DNA of 53,782 nucleotides from Magnetococcales bacterium (GCA_011089965.1 JAANAU010000025.1:1-53782); one strand, 5' to 3'; counted from the first letter of the stretch, positions 34,841 through 45,338 are shown. The notes: a model not told the origin generated them from the sequence alone. Numbers and translations: made by a program.

Positions 34841-37800
34841 ATGTGGCGTCATGTGGTTATGCTGGCAGGGGTTGTGGTTTGCATGGTGGCTGCTCCGTTG
34901 CTGGCCAACTCCAAGAGTCCGCGTTTCAGCCACTATACGGTGGACACTGGTCACGCTCCAACCCAGACCTGCCTGCATTTCTCAAGGCCTCTGGATGCCA
35001 GGAAGCCGGAATCCTATCGGGATTATTTCAAGATCACTCCCGAGGTGAAGCCCGCCTTGCGGGTCGATGGTCCCAGGCTGTGTCTGTCAGGTCTGGCCTT
35101 TGCCACACCCTATCGGATCACTCTGCTGAAAGGTCTTCCCGATGGGGAAGGCGGACGCAGCGTGGATGAAACTCAGGTCACGGTCGATCTGGGAGATCGT
35201 CAGCCCCGCATCGGTTTTACCGGCAATGGGGCGTTCATTCTGCCGCGTCGTGTGGTTGGCACCATTGGTTTGGAGTCGATCAATGTGGAACAGGCCTGGA
35301 TCACCATTCATCGTTTGGGGGATCGGATGGTGGCCCCGGATCTGCGGGATCCGGTGCGGTTGACCCGGTCGCAGATTCCACCCGACCAGTTGCACAAACT
35401 GCTGCGGCGCCATATGACACCGATCTGGTCTGGCACCATCCAGACGCGCAAGGAGCACAATCAGAAGGTCCATACCACCTTTGCCTTTGCCGACGTGGTG
35501 AAAAACCGGCAACCCGGAGTGTATCTGGTGACAGCCCAGGATGCACGCCGTCCCAAACGTCTGACCCTGCATGAGTCGCCAGACAACACGGCCGGGGATG
35601 ACGGGGAGGACCGTTTTGATTGGGAGATGTATGACAATATCGCCGTGCAATGGGTGGTGGATACCGATCTGGGCGTGTCGGCCCTGCAAGGACGGGATGG
35701 ATTGCATCTGTTTGTCCGTTCTTTGGCGAATGGTACACCGGTGAGCGGGGCCACCGTGACCCTGATGGCGGTCAATAACGAGGAGTTGGCCCGTTTGACC
35801 ACGGATGCCCATGGAGGTGTGCGTTTTGATCCGGGTCTGCTGCGTGGTGGAGGCGGTCTGGCCCCGGCAGCTGTTTTGGCTTACGGCCATCAAGGGGATT
35901 TCACCGTAATGGATCTGAAGCGTCCGGCTTTTGACCTGTCGGACCGTGGGGTGGGGGGACGGAGCCATCCGGGAGAGCTGGATGGTTATCTCTATACGGA
36001 TCGGGGCATCTATCGACCGGGTGAGACGGTCCATCTGGCTGCCTTGTTGCGGGATGCGGCGGTGATCAGCCGTGCCGGACAGCCGTTGCAGTTTGTGATC
36101 CGACGTCCCAATGGCAGCGAGTTTCAGCAGAAGAGGGCAGAACCTGCCGGAGATGGGGCGTATCTGTTGGATGTGACCTTGCCGACCACCGCAGCGCGCG
36201 GCCTGTGGCAGGTGGTCGCACACCTGCCTGGTGCTTCCCAGCCCGTGGGACAGGTGGCGTTTGATGTGCAGGATTTCGTACCTCAGCGGCTCAAGGTCTT
36301 GGCCTCGATGCACGAGCAGAGGTTGTCACCTGCGGATCCGGTGGTGGTGGATGTGGATGCGGTGTTCCTTTACGGGGCACCGGCCAGCGGTCTCAGGGGC
36401 GAGGGGGAGTTGGCGGTCAAGAGCGATCCCGTGCCGTTTGCCGATTTCAAAGAGTACGGCTTTGGCAAGCCGGTCACGGATCCGGCCCCGATTCGTCTGA
36501 TGGTTCCGGATACCGATGCCAAAGGCCATACCACGGCCACGGGTCTGCTGCCGGATGGGCCAGCCGGGAATCCGCGCAAGGCCGAGATCACGGTGCGGGT
36601 GGTGGAGCCGGGAGGACGTGCAACCACGACCGTTGTGGAAAAACCGATTCTGGCCAGTCAGCCTCTGGTTGGGATTCGTCCGTTGTTCCGGGAGGATCGG
36701 GTGTCGGAAGGGGAGGAGGCCCGTTTTCATGTGCTTCTGGTGGCACCGGATGGCACGGCCCTGGAACGTCCGGAGTTGCACTATCGGTTGCTGGAGGAGC
36801 AGACCGACCATCAATGGTACTTCCAGAATCAAACCTGGAAGATGCAGGTGATGCGACGGGATCATCTGGTGCAAGAGGGGGTGGTGCCGGTGGGGGCTGG
36901 CCAGCCGGGTCAGATCGCTGCCCAGGGTTTGGGATGGGGACGATTTCGTCTGGAGGTGCGTGATCCCGGGGGCGGGAGCGAATCACTGCGACGTTTTCAG
37001 GTGGGCTGGGGCGGTCATGACAATACCGATGTGCCGGACAAGGCCGAGGTGCGCAGCGACAAACCGTTCTATCAACCGGGCGAGACGGCCCGCATTCAGA
37101 TTCAGACCCCGGCCCCGGGACCGCTGCAAGTGGTCGTGGCCACGGATCGGGTCTGGGAGAGCCGTTCGTTGCAGGTGGAGGGGAACAAAGGGGTGACGGT
37201 CGAGATTCCGGTCAAGAAAGAGTGGGGGGCTGGTGCCTATGTTTTGGTCACCTCTTTTCGACCTTTGGGCAGGGGCAAGGCGCGGGATCCGGTGCGTGCC
37301 GTGGGTTTGACCTGGTTGGGGATCGATCCGGGCCAGCACGCCTTGCAGGTGGCCATGGAGTTGCCGGAGAAGATCCAGCCGGGGAGACTGACGATTCCGG
37401 TGGCCGTGCAGGGGGCGGACAGTGAAAAGATCTTTCTCACCCTGGCCGCAGTGGATGAGGGGATTTTGCAACTGACCCGTTTCAAGAGTCCGGATCCTTT
37501 GGGGCATTACATGGGCAAGCGCCGGTTGGCGGTCGAGGTGCGGGATGATTACGGACGTCTGCTGGATGGCGGTCAGGGTGTGGCGGGTGAGATCCGTTCC
37601 GGTGGGGATGGTCCGGGTGGTGCTCTGCCGGTCGTGCCGACCAAAAGTACCGCGCTTTTTTCCGGATTGGTGGCCCTGGATGAACGCGGTCAGGCCACGG
37701 TCCATCTGGATGTGCCGAGTTTCAATGGCAAACTGCGATTGATGGCCGTGGCCCATAGTCGCAGCCGGGTGGGTGCGGCAGAAGGATTGGTCACGGTGCG

Positions 37801-39709
37801 TCATCCGGTGGTGGGCGAGGTCTCTTTGCCGCGTTTTCTGGCCCCGGATGATCAGGGGCGTTTGACCTTGCTGGTGCAGAACATGGATCTGCCTTCTGGC
37901 GAGGTGCGGGTCCGTTTGACCGCTGCCGGGGCCTTGTCCCTTCCGGATGGGTATTACAAGAGTGTCACCATGGCACCCGAGGATCGTCTGATCGAGACCG
38001 TGCCGGTGGTTGCCGGGAGTCAGGCCGGGATTGGTACGGTGACTTTGTCGTTGTCTGCTGGCGACTATACGGAAGAGCGGGAGTGGTCGATAGCGGTACG
38101 CGCCCCCCATCGACCGGTGACCACCGAAGAGACGGCGGTGCAGAAACCGGATGAGAGCTGGACCCTGCCTGCTGCCCGGTGGGCGGATCGTCAGGCCGAG
38201 GGGTTGCGTGTCCAGCTTCATTACGGGGTGCGCAAGGAGTTGGATCCGGCGGGTTTGCTGAACTCCTTGGATCGCTATCCCTTTGGTTGTACCGAACAGT
38301 TGACCAGTCGCGCCATGGCTTTGCTCCATTTCGGGGAGGTGATGCCGAAAAAAGGCGAAGATCCGGCAACCATGCGGGATCGGGCGGTCATTCAGGGAGT
38401 TGTCAACCAGATCCTGGAACGTCAGGATGCCGAAGGAGGGGTGGGATTGTATCGCGCCGGGGATGGATGGTTGGATCATTATCTGGCTGCTTTTGTGATG
38501 GACCTGTTGCAGCAGGCTGCGGATCAGGGGTTTTTTGTCCCAGAGGTGGCGCTGGAGTCGGGTTATCGATGGTTGCGGGAGTTGTCTTCCCATTACCAGC
38601 AGAGTCGTTATGAAAAAAGACGCCACTCCACCTATTTGCTGTATGTGTTGGCCCGTCGTGGCAAGGTGGATCTCGGAGAGTTGCGTTATCTGCATGACAA
38701 TCGCCTGGGAGAGTTGCCAGGACAGGATCGGGCATTTCTGGGTGCTGCCCTGTATCGCCTGGGTGATGTGGCGCGGGCCGTACATGCCCTGGAACAGGCG
38801 GTAGCGGTCATGGAGAGCGCGCAGAATGCACCCTATCCCTATTTTCAGTCCCGTTTGCAGGAGTGGGCAGCCATTCTCGCCCTGGCCCTGGAGAGCAAAC
38901 AGGAAAAACAGGTGGCCGCTGCCCTGAAAGGGATTTCCCAGCAGATCGAACCTGCCGAGCGGCTCAATACCCAGGAGAAGGCATGGTTGTTGCGCGCAGC
39001 CGCTTTGCTTGCCGGCAGCGAACCGTTGCGGGTCGCTCACAATGGTCAAGAGGATGGACGTGTCGGACGGGGTGTGCTTTCCTGGGTGATCGATGCGCCT
39101 GGTGCGCGTGTCGAGCAGTTTGTCAATCGGACCCAACGGGATCTCTGGCGTACCCTGACCATTACCGGGGTTCCGCTGCGTGCTTTGCCCGCCGAAAGCC
39201 ATGAGGTGACGATCCTGCGTACTCTGTTCTCTTTGTCCGGCCAGCCTCTGGATCCCGGGCAGTTGCGTCAGAATGACCGGTTCATCGTCTCTTTGACCGG
39301 AAAGCTGCTCAAACCCATGCACCGTCATCTGGTTCTGTCTGACCTGTTGCCAGCGGGTTGGGAGATCGAAGGGGTGATCAAAGGGAATGATGAGGGGGAG
39401 TCGGTCTATCCGTTTCTGCCACGCATGACAGAACTGGCCATGCGTGAAGCGCGTGATGACCGTCTGGTGGCGGCATTTGATGTCCACCCAGCGCAGACGA
39501 ACAAGCCGGGGTCTCCACCGGCAAAAGAGGGAACCGCTCAAAAGTCGGGTTCCCACCCTTTGGAACCCAATGCCTTTCATGTGGCATATGTGGTGCGGGC
39601 GGTTACGCCGGGTCGGTTTGTCCTGCCGCCGCCGTTGGTTGAAGACATGTACCGATCCACGGTGTTTGCCCGTGGTGCCACGGGTCAGACTGTGGTGCAT
39701 GTCCCATAA
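34841..39709 (+). CDS. Bacterial alpha-2-macroglobulin (YfhM type, thioester-containing)
   Basis: 1622 residues, close to E. coli YfhM (1653). An N-terminal signal peptide lacks a lipobox cysteine, so it is probably soluble or anchored by the uncleaved helix. MG-type beta domains are followed by the macroglobulin core (YLYTDRGIYRPGETVHLAALLRD) and the thioester motif CTEQ at Cys1150 (YPFGCTEQLTSRAMALL). Next is an alpha/alpha toroid and a C-terminal receptor-like domain. These proteins trap proteases in the periplasm. AAGGAGAT precedes the ATG. The stop overlaps pbpC by 11 bp, reproducing the known yfhM-pbpC pairing. Confidence 0.95.
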   Translation: MWRHVVMLAGVVVCMVAAPLLANSKSPRFSHYTVDTGHAPTQTCLHFSRPLDARKPESYRDYFKITPEVKPALRVDGPRLCLSGLAFATPYRITLLKGLPDGEGGRSVDETQVTVDLGDRQPRIGFTGNGAFILPRRVVGTIGLESINVEQAWITIHRLGDRMVAPDLRDPVRLTRSQIPPDQLHKLLRRHMTPIWSGTIQTRKEHNQKVHTTFAFADVVKNRQPGVYLVTAQDARRPKRLTLHESPDNTAGDDGEDRFDWEMYDNIAVQWVVDTDLGVSALQGRDGLHLFVRSLANGTPVSGATVTLMAVNNEELARLTTDAHGGVRFDPGLLRGGGGLAPAAVLAYGHQGDFTVMDLKRPAFDLSDRGVGGRSHPGELDGYLYTDRGIYRPGETVHLAALLRDAAVISRAGQPLQFVIRRPNGSEFQQKRAEPAGDGAYLLDVTLPTTAARGLWQVVAHLPGASQPVGQVAFDVQDFVPQRLKVLASMHEQRLSPADPVVVDVDAVFLYGAPASGLRGEGELAVKSDPVPFADFKEYGFGKPVTDPAPIRLMVPDTDAKGHTTATGLLPDGPAGNPRKAEITVRVVEPGGRATTTVVEKPILASQPLVGIRPLFREDRVSEGEEARFHVLLVAPDGTALERPELHYRLLEEQTDHQWYFQNQTWKMQVMRRDHLVQEGVVPVGAGQPGQIAAQGLGWGRFRLEVRDPGGGSESLRRFQVGWGGHDNTDVPDKAEVRSDKPFYQPGETARIQIQTPAPGPLQVVVATDRVWESRSLQVEGNKGVTVEIPVKKEWGAGAYVLVTSFRPLGRGKARDPVRAVGLTWLGIDPGQHALQVAMELPEKIQPGRLTIPVAVQGADSEKIFLTLAAVDEGILQLTRFKSPDPLGHYMGKRRLAVEVRDDYGRLLDGGQGVAGEIRSGGDGPGGALPVVPTKSTALFSGLVALDERGQATVHLDVPSFNGKLRLMAVAHSRSRVGAAEGLVTVRHPVVGEVSLPRFLAPDDQGRLTLLVQNMDLPSGEVRVRLTAAGALSLPDGYYKSVTMAPEDRLIETVPVVAGSQAGIGTVTLSLSAGDYTEEREWSIAVRAPHRPVTTEETAVQKPDESWTLPAARWADRQAEGLRVQLHYGVRKELDPAGLLNSLDRYPFGCTEQLTSRAMALLHFGEVMPKKGEDPATMRDRAVIQGVVNQILERQDAEGGVGLYRAGDGWLDHYLAAFVMDLLQQAADQGFFVPEVALESGYRWLRELSSHYQQSRYEKRRHSTYLLYVLARRGKVDLGELRYLHDNRLGELPGQDRAFLGAALYRLGDVARAVHALEQAVAVMESAQNAPYPYFQSRLQEWAAILALALESKQEKQVAAALKGISQQIEPAERLNTQEKAWLLRAAALLAGSEPLRVAHNGQEDGRVGRGVLSWVIDAPGARVEQFVNRTQRDLWRTLTITGVPLRALPAESHEVTILRTLFSLSGQPLDPGQLRQNDRFIVSLTGKLLKPMHRHLVLSDLLPAGWEIEGVIKGNDEGESVYPFLPRMTELAMREARDDRLVAAFDVHPAQTNKPGSPPAKEGTAQKSGSHPLEPNAFHVAYVVRAVTPGRFVLPPPLVEDMYRSTVFARGATGQTVVHVP

Positions 39710-41804
39710 CCGTCCGGCTGGCTGGAAGCGCCGCTCCTGTTGGATGTTGGTGGCTCTGGTGCTGGGAGTGGCCGGATTGTGGCTGCTGGACCGGCTGTTC
39801 CCACCCGACCTCAGCCGTTATCTGGACCGCTCCCGTCTGGTGACCGATGCGCGCGGGGAGTTGCTGCGACCGTTTTTGTCGCGCGATCACAAGTGGCGGC
39901 TGCATACCCGGCCTGACGATGTGGATCCGGGCTATCTGGCCATGTTGCTGGCCTATGAGGATGGGCGTTATGCCCGGCATGTCGGGATCGACCCATTGGC
40001 CCTGATGCGGGCTGCGTGGCAATGGATTCAGGCGGGAAGACCGGTTTCCGGGGGATCGACTCTGACCATGCAGGTGGCCCGGTTGCTGGAACCCCGTTCC
40101 CGCACCCTGGGTGCCAAACTGGTGGAGTTGTGGCGCGCCTTGCAACTGGAGTGGCGTTTTGACAAACAGGAGATCCTCTCCATCTATCTGACTCTGGCCC
40201 CGATGGGCGGTAATCTGGAGGGGGTGCGTGCCGCCTCTCTGGCCTACTGGGGCCGTGAACCGCATCAACTCACTTTGGGTCAGGCCGCACTGCTGACTGC
40301 GCTGCCTCAATCCCCGGCAGCACGGCGTCCGGATCGTCACCCGCAAGCTGCTGCTTTGGGGGTGGCGCGGGTTCTGGAACGCATGGTGCGCAAAGGGGTG
40401 ATCTCTTTGGCCAGGTCTGCCGAAGCGGCTCAGGAACCCATCCCCCGGACACGCATTCCGCTGCCTTTTGTGGCTCCGCACCTCAGTTGGCGTCTGATTC
40501 GTCAGGAACCGCCGGGCGCTGTGGTGCGTACCACGGTGCATGCCCCGTTGCAACGCGCTTTGGAGGCTTTGGTGCGTCGTCAGGTTGACCGCTTCGACGA
40601 TGGCGCTACCGCGGCGTTCCTGGTTGTGGAGAACAGTGGACGGGCGGTGCGGGCGTATCTCTCCGGTCACTCTTTTCAGGCCCGGGCAGGTCAGGTCGAT
40701 CTGGTGCGGGCGCTGCGTTCTCCGGGTTCGGCGCTGAAACCGTTTTTGTACGGTCTGGCCATGGACGATTTGGCCATTCATCCGGAGACCATCCTGGAAG
40801 ACCGTCCATTGCGTTATGGTGGTTATGTCCCGCGCAATTTCGATACCGGGCATGCGGGCGCAGTCACTGCCCGTCAGGCGTTGCGGGATTCCCTCAATCT
40901 GCCGGCCATTGCCTTGGCGGATCGGGTGGGGCCGCTGCGTTTTGCCGGATTGCTGACCCGGGGAGGTGCCCGTCTGGTCTTTCCGAAGTCGGATCTCTCT
41001 CCCGGGTTGGCCGTGGCCCTGGGAGGGGTGGGCATCACACTGGAAGATCTGGCCACCCTGTATGTGGCACTGGCCAATGGCGGTGAGGCGGGTAGGCTCC
41101 GCATGCGGTTGGATGAACCGGTGGCATCTGCACCGCAGCCTTTTTTGTCTGCCGGGAGCAGCTGGCATCTGACGCGCATTCTGGCCGGGGCAGCCCGTCC
41201 TGATCTGTTCAGTCAGCAATCCGGAGGAACGGGACGAGGTGTGATCGCCTATAAGACCGGCACTTCGTATGGTTATCGGGATGCCTGGGCATTTGGTTAT
41301 TCCGATCAGTATACGGTCGGGGTGTGGGTGGGGCGTGCGGATGGTTCAGCCCGGCCCGGTCATTATGGTCGCAATACGGCTGCCCCTCTGTTGTTCCAGA
41401 TCTTCGATCTGTTGCCGGAATCCGCCGATCCACGTCTGCGTCCACCGCCGGACGGGATTCTGTTGGCAGACACCAACGATCAACTCCCCGAGGGGTTGCG
41501 TCGGTTCCGACCGGCAGACTCCACCCTGGCAGCGGTCATGCCAGTCCGTGGCGATCCGCCGCGCATTCTGTTCCCGCCGGATGGTTCCGGGTTGGAACTG
41601 TCACCCGGTGAGGCCGTGACCTTGCTGGCCGAAGGGGGATCCCCGCCGCTCTCCTGGTTGGTGAATGGCATGCCCCTGGCGCAACCGCGCTGGTTTCCGG
41701 ACGGGATGGGTTTCAATCGTCTGGTGGTGGTGGACCGTTTGGGCCGTCAGGATGTGGCTGTGGTGCGGGTGCGACAGGATCTGGTGGTTGGAAGTCCTGA
41801 ATAG
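39699..41804 (+). CDS. pbpC: Penicillin-binding protein 1C (PbpC)
   Basis: 701 residues. One N-terminal membrane helix precedes a glycosyltransferase 51 domain (catalytic Glu87 in YEDGRYARHVG, GGSTLTMQVARLL). The transpeptidase domain follows, with Ser344-x2-Lys347 (PGSALKPF), SLN (RDSLNLPAI) and Lys519-Thr-Gly. A C-terminal PBP1C-specific beta domain begins at RILFPPDGSG. It links peptidoglycan synthesis to periplasmic repair; pairing with alpha-2-macroglobulin is proposed to defend against cell-wall breach. The start overlaps the preceding gene, and the 3' end faces the TPR gene with a 9-bp gap. Confidence 0.95.
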   Translation: MSHNRPAGWKRRSCWMLVALVLGVAGLWLLDRLFPPDLSRYLDRSRLVTDARGELLRPFLSRDHKWRLHTRPDDVDPGYLAMLLAYEDGRYARHVGIDPLALMRAAWQWIQAGRPVSGGSTLTMQVARLLEPRSRTLGAKLVELWRALQLEWRFDKQEILSIYLTLAPMGGNLEGVRAASLAYWGREPHQLTLGQAALLTALPQSPAARRPDRHPQAAALGVARVLERMVRKGVISLARSAEAAQEPIPRTRIPLPFVAPHLSWRLIRQEPPGAVVRTTVHAPLQRALEALVRRQVDRFDDGATAAFLVVENSGRAVRAYLSGHSFQARAGQVDLVRALRSPGSALKPFLYGLAMDDLAIHPETILEDRPLRYGGYVPRNFDTGHAGAVTARQALRDSLNLPAIALADRVGPLRFAGLLTRGGARLVFPKSDLSPGLAVALGGVGITLEDLATLYVALANGGEAGRLRMRLDEPVASAPQPFLSAGSSWHLTRILAGAARPDLFSQQSGGTGRGVIAYKTGTSYGYRDAWAFGYSDQYTVGVWVGRADGSARPGHYGRNTAAPLLFQIFDLLPESADPRLRPPPDGILLADTNDQLPEGLRRFRPADSTLAAVMPVRGDPPRILFPPDGSGLELSPGEAVTLLAEGGSPPLSWLVNGMPLAQPRWFPDGMGFNRLVVVDRLGRQDVAVVRVRQDLVVGSPE

Positions 41805-41813
41805 TTTTGATGG

Positions 41814-44420
41814 TCATGGGTTTGTGCGTGAGGGGAGGTTGGCATCGTTCGGATCGGCCTGGATGGCGCGATGGTACAGCTCTTCTGCCTGGTCATAATC
41901 CTGGCGGATGTTCTGCATGAAAAGAGCAAAATTGCCGAGGTTGTTGGCATGGTTGGGATCGGCCTGGATGGCGCGGCGGTACAGTTTTTCTGCCTGGTCA
42001 TAATCCTGGCGGACGTTTTGCATGAAAAGAGCAAAGTTGCCGAGGTGGTTGGCATGGTTGGGATCGGCCTGGATGGCGCGGCGGTACAGCTCTTCCGCCA
42101 GATCATAATCCTGGCGGACGTTCTGCATGAAAAGAGCAAAATTGCCGAGGTGGTTGGCATGGTTGGGATCGGCCTGGAGTGCGCGGCGGTACAGCTCTTC
42201 CGCCTGATCATGATCCTGGCGGACGTTCTCCATGAAAACAGCAAAATTGCCGAGGTGGTTGGCATGGTTGGGATCGGCCTGGAGTGCGCGGCGGTACAGC
42301 TCTTCCGCCAGATCATAATCCTGGCGGACGTTCTGCATGAAAAGAGCAAAATTGCCGAGAACATGAGCATTTTTGTCATCAAGCGCCATAGCCTTGCGAT
42401 AGGCGGCTTCGGCCTCTTCATACCGTTTCAGATGGTGACAAAGCAGGTTGCCCCAAGAATTCATCACATAGGAATCGTCAGGCAATTGTTCCACAGCACG
42501 ACGCAGGAAGGGTTCGGTGCTTGCACCCAACCGGGGTTGGTGATCTAATATCCAAGCTGCCAGGATGAAACAACGCCTGCCATCCAACTGTGACAGCTGT
42601 TGCATCAGAAGATGCATGATCGCCTCAATTTGGCCTGCTTCTGGTGCCGACTCTTTGCGCACGATCTGGAACTGCATCCATGGATCCTCTCCAGCCAAAA
42701 CCTTTGCCTGCTCCACGATCTGCCTGTTCCATGCCGGGTCGCGGGGATCCATCCGATTCAACAGCTCATCCAGAGCGTTCTGCGGGATACTCTCCAGTTT
42801 TTGTGCGCGCGCCATGGCCTCCCAGGCACGGGTCTTCTGGCCCAACTCCCCTTTGAGATCCTGTGCCAGACGCCACCAATAGTCTGGATGCGACTCCCAG
42901 GCCGAAAACAGGGAGATCCCCTCCAGAGGCCACAAAAGAAAACGGCGCATTCCCTCACCAGCAGGGGTGACCAGCAGATCTGCCCACTCCATCTGATGTT
43001 TGTAAAGCTGTTGATGAAGGTCATTCTGTTGATGGTCTGGCAGACTGGAAAGCTTTTGTCGCTCTTCATTGAAGACATCCGTCAACTGCTGAATCTGGGT
43101 TGTACTGCGCTGTGACAAAGAGGAGAGCATTGCCTGCTTTTCCTGCCTGGAGAGCGCGATGGAGCCGGAGAGTCCATCGAGAAAAGATTCCAACACTTCT
43201 GACCTCAGATCGGAACGCCCGTTCTTCAGCTGATGGAGGCGTTGAGAAACTTCCGGGGTGCATTTTCCACTCTGCGTCAGAGGCCAATACCATTTGGGAA
43301 GTTGCATGATGGCATGGCAATCGCTCCTTTCAACAGGGGTCGCGTAACCCTTCCATATGCTCTCCTGATCTGTTCCGGCCCCCTGTTTCCCGATGCTCAG
43401 GGTGGCAGCGCCAGCGCGCACCAGTTTGTCCTTTACCTGTTCGATCTGGCTGTCAACCGGCGTCTCTTGCAGAAAATCGGCAATCTCCACCACACTCCGA
43501 CTGTACGGATGGTCAAGACTGACCGTCGTCAAAGGCAGATCCGAAACCGCCAGACGCGGGGTGTAGGGCAGGGTGAAGATTTTCGGTCCATCTTCCTGCT
43601 GCATGTTGTTTCTGGGGGGCTTCCGGTGGGCATGGACGATATTCCGACCCTGCTCCAGCACAGCCAACGACTCAGGATCATCGTGAATATGCACCGGAAC
43701 CGGTGAGAAGACCACCACCACATCACGGGCAAAATACCCTTCCGGAACCCGCTCTGCACGCAATTTGCCAAGCGTGAGGTCCAAACCGACCAGATTCTGT
43801 CCATTCAACCCGGAGACCAGGACCATGCGATCTGCCAGATAGCCCAACACCAGATCCAGCAACTCCGGAAAGCCGGTCCGACAGTCGATGAGCAGGTAAT
43901 CCAACCCCCGACCTGCCTGGGGATGACCTGATGGCAGACGGAAAGCCCGCATGTCCCGTTTCAGCAGAGAGGCAAAGGCCCGCAAGGCACGATCATCAGG
44001 GCTTTCGACAGGAGTGCGACCCTTTTTCCCAGGAAAGGCAACTTCAATCGTGGTTGCGGGAGGATAGCGGAAATGGACGTTTCCGGCAGGCATGACCAGA
44101 ATCACCCCACCATTGCCCCACTGAGCCTGCGGTGCGCGCATTTCGTAAAAAAGCCCGGCAGGCGGAAAATAACCCAGACGGTCATCCTCATCCCGACCGA
44201 AATAATAAGCTGCCAGCAAATCGCTGAATCCCCGACCCTGCATTTCTGGATCCAGGGGGGTTGGTGACAGTAAAGGTGAAAAACTCAACCCAGGGGCAGC
44301 CAGGTCCATATCCACCAACCCGACCACCTGCCCCACAGATGCCCAATAGGCCGCCAGATTGGTCAACAGCGCCGTACGTCCAACACCACCTTTGAATGAA
44401 AAGAAAGCCAGTATCTGCAT
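41814..44420 (-). CDS. KGGVGR-motif ATPase fused to TPR repeats
   Basis: 868 residues. Residues 1-~330 are a ParA/MinD-like ATPase with deviant Walker A FKGGVGRTALLTNLA (the P-loop Lys is Arg15), the A' motif VDMDLAAPGLSF and DYLLIDCRTGFPE. A helical linker region follows, and residues ~640-860 are TPRs, the last five almost identical 35-residue units (LGNFALFMQNVRQDYD ... AEELYRRA). KGGVGR ATPases with repeats often stand in conflict or signalling loci. It is third of three same-strand genes; the two upstream are uncharacterised. The start ATG at 44420 is 18 bp after its neighbour. Function is inferred only. Confidence 0.88.
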   Translation of the reverse strand: MQILAFFSFKGGVGRTALLTNLAAYWASVGQVVGLVDMDLAAPGLSFSPLLSPTPLDPEMQGRGFSDLLAAYYFGRDEDDRLGYFPPAGLFYEMRAPQAQWGNGGVILVMPAGNVHFRYPPATTIEVAFPGKKGRTPVESPDDRALRAFASLLKRDMRAFRLPSGHPQAGRGLDYLLIDCRTGFPELLDLVLGYLADRMVLVSGLNGQNLVGLDLTLGKLRAERVPEGYFARDVVVVFSPVPVHIHDDPESLAVLEQGRNIVHAHRKPPRNNMQQEDGPKIFTLPYTPRLAVSDLPLTTVSLDHPYSRSVVEIADFLQETPVDSQIEQVKDKLVRAGAATLSIGKQGAGTDQESIWKGYATPVERSDCHAIMQLPKWYWPLTQSGKCTPEVSQRLHQLKNGRSDLRSEVLESFLDGLSGSIALSRQEKQAMLSSLSQRSTTQIQQLTDVFNEERQKLSSLPDHQQNDLHQQLYKHQMEWADLLVTPAGEGMRRFLLWPLEGISLFSAWESHPDYWWRLAQDLKGELGQKTRAWEAMARAQKLESIPQNALDELLNRMDPRDPAWNRQIVEQAKVLAGEDPWMQFQIVRKESAPEAGQIEAIMHLLMQQLSQLDGRRCFILAAWILDHQPRLGASTEPFLRRAVEQLPDDSYVMNSWGNLLCHHLKRYEEAEAAYRKAMALDDKNAHVLGNFALFMQNVRQDYDLAEELYRRALQADPNHANHLGNFAVFMENVRQDHDQAEELYRRALQADPNHANHLGNFALFMQNVRQDYDLAEELYRRAIQADPNHANHLGNFALFMQNVRQDYDQAEKLYRRAIQADPNHANNLGNFALFMQNIRQDYDQAEELYHRAIQADPNDANLPSRTNP
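41851..42375 (-). repeat. Five near-identical 105-bp tandem repeats encoding TPRs
   Basis: The anchor GGATCGGCCT recurs at 41851, 41956, 42061, 42166 and 42271, exactly 105 bp (35 codons) apart, with only scattered base differences between units. Upstream TPRs are clearly diverged. The homogeneity indicates recent duplication or gene conversion. Confidence 0.93.
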
Positions 44421-44438
44421 GGAAGCGTTGCCTGGTTG

Positions 44439-45338
44439 TTAATGAGAAAACGATTCGTGGCTTGCCCTTTTCACATCAAAACCATGAGGAAGAGAGAAAC
44501 CTTGTATTAATAATCTATTGTTCTGTATTATTGGAGAAACAGTAATAACCGTATCTCTATGCATTCTGTGATGAGTGCTGCTCCTTTTGAATAAAGAAGC
44601 TTGAGTTTGCCAGTTTTCTGCACGGATGCGCGCATCCCGGGCATACTGTTCAAAGGTGATGTCTGGATAATCCGACTGCACCTGAAGATCATACGTCAAA
44701 CGCAATCGGTAGAACTCGTTCGGCATCAATACCAGGACTGCTGCGATGATTTGATGAAACTCCAAATAATAATCGCGCCCTTCTGTAAAATCAGGATCAA
44801 CACACATGGCGCCGCAGCGTGCCCATCTTTCCACTGCTGGCAAAAACCCATTGACCAGTTCCGCAGGATCTGACGGAAGCTCTGATGGTATTTTCACTGC
44901 CAGTTCTTCCAGAAGTTTAGCCGCCGCATGACGTTGCAAGGTTTGCAAGCGGGAAAAAGGACCAAAGACCGTCCAATGTTGTCCACCTTGCATGCCATGT
45001 GGTGTCAAATCTTCCCAGGGAAACCCTTCTCGACAAACTTCCTGATAGGATTCCAGAAACTCCTTGCTGACACAAAATGCCATATCCGAACCCATGACAG
45101 TCGCTTGTGCATGACTGTCCAACAGATGAATCAATTGCTCACTGGCATACTGCTGCAAGGTTGGCAAGGTGATCGGATTTTTCAATCCTCTTTTCGGGTC
45201 CAGCAGCCAAACCGGTTCTGCACTCAAACGCTTGCGAACAACAATCCAGGTGATGGTGCATAGATCCGTCGGGCTGCCATTGATGGCAACCGCATCCAGT
45301 TGCTCTGCACTCGGGATCATGGTTGACGTGTCAGCCAT
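44439..45338 (-). CDS. Uncharacterised protein, middle gene of the KGGVGR cassette
   Basis: About 299 residues with no signal peptide or membrane helix. It is mixed alpha/beta in appearance, with a central helix-rich part (LLEELAVKIPSELPSDPAELVNGFLPAVERWARCGAMCVDP) and a conserved-looking WVFGPF-like patch (HWTVFGPFSRLQTLQRHAAAKLL). I do not recognise the family. ATG at 45338 is inside the end of the upstream gene, so the two are coupled; a TTG four codons earlier is an alternative. The KGGVGR ATPase begins 18 bp later. It may be the adaptor or effector handled by the ATPase, which is inference from position. Confidence 0.8.
   Translation of the reverse strand: MADTSTMIPSAEQLDAVAINGSPTDLCTITWIVVRKRLSAEPVWLLDPKRGLKNPITLPTLQQYASEQLIHLLDSHAQATVMGSDMAFCVSKEFLESYQEVCREGFPWEDLTPHGMQGGQHWTVFGPFSRLQTLQRHAAAKLLEELAVKIPSELPSDPAELVNGFLPAVERWARCGAMCVDPDFTEGRDYYLEFHQIIAAVLVLMPNEFYRLRLTYDLQVQSDYPDITFEQYARDARIRAENWQTQASLFKRSSTHHRMHRDTVITVSPIIQNNRLLIQGFSLPHGFDVKRASHESFSH

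Noticed and set aside
36983-39700. 905-codon minus-strand open frame
   Set aside because: It is antisense to the alpha-2-macroglobulin gene, with no family similarity. Long shadow frames are expected from the G/C-rich third codon positions.
41851-42375. Possible CRISPR-like array (regular 105-bp repeats)
   Set aside because: Units are contiguous, in frame and encode TPR helices; there are no unique spacers.
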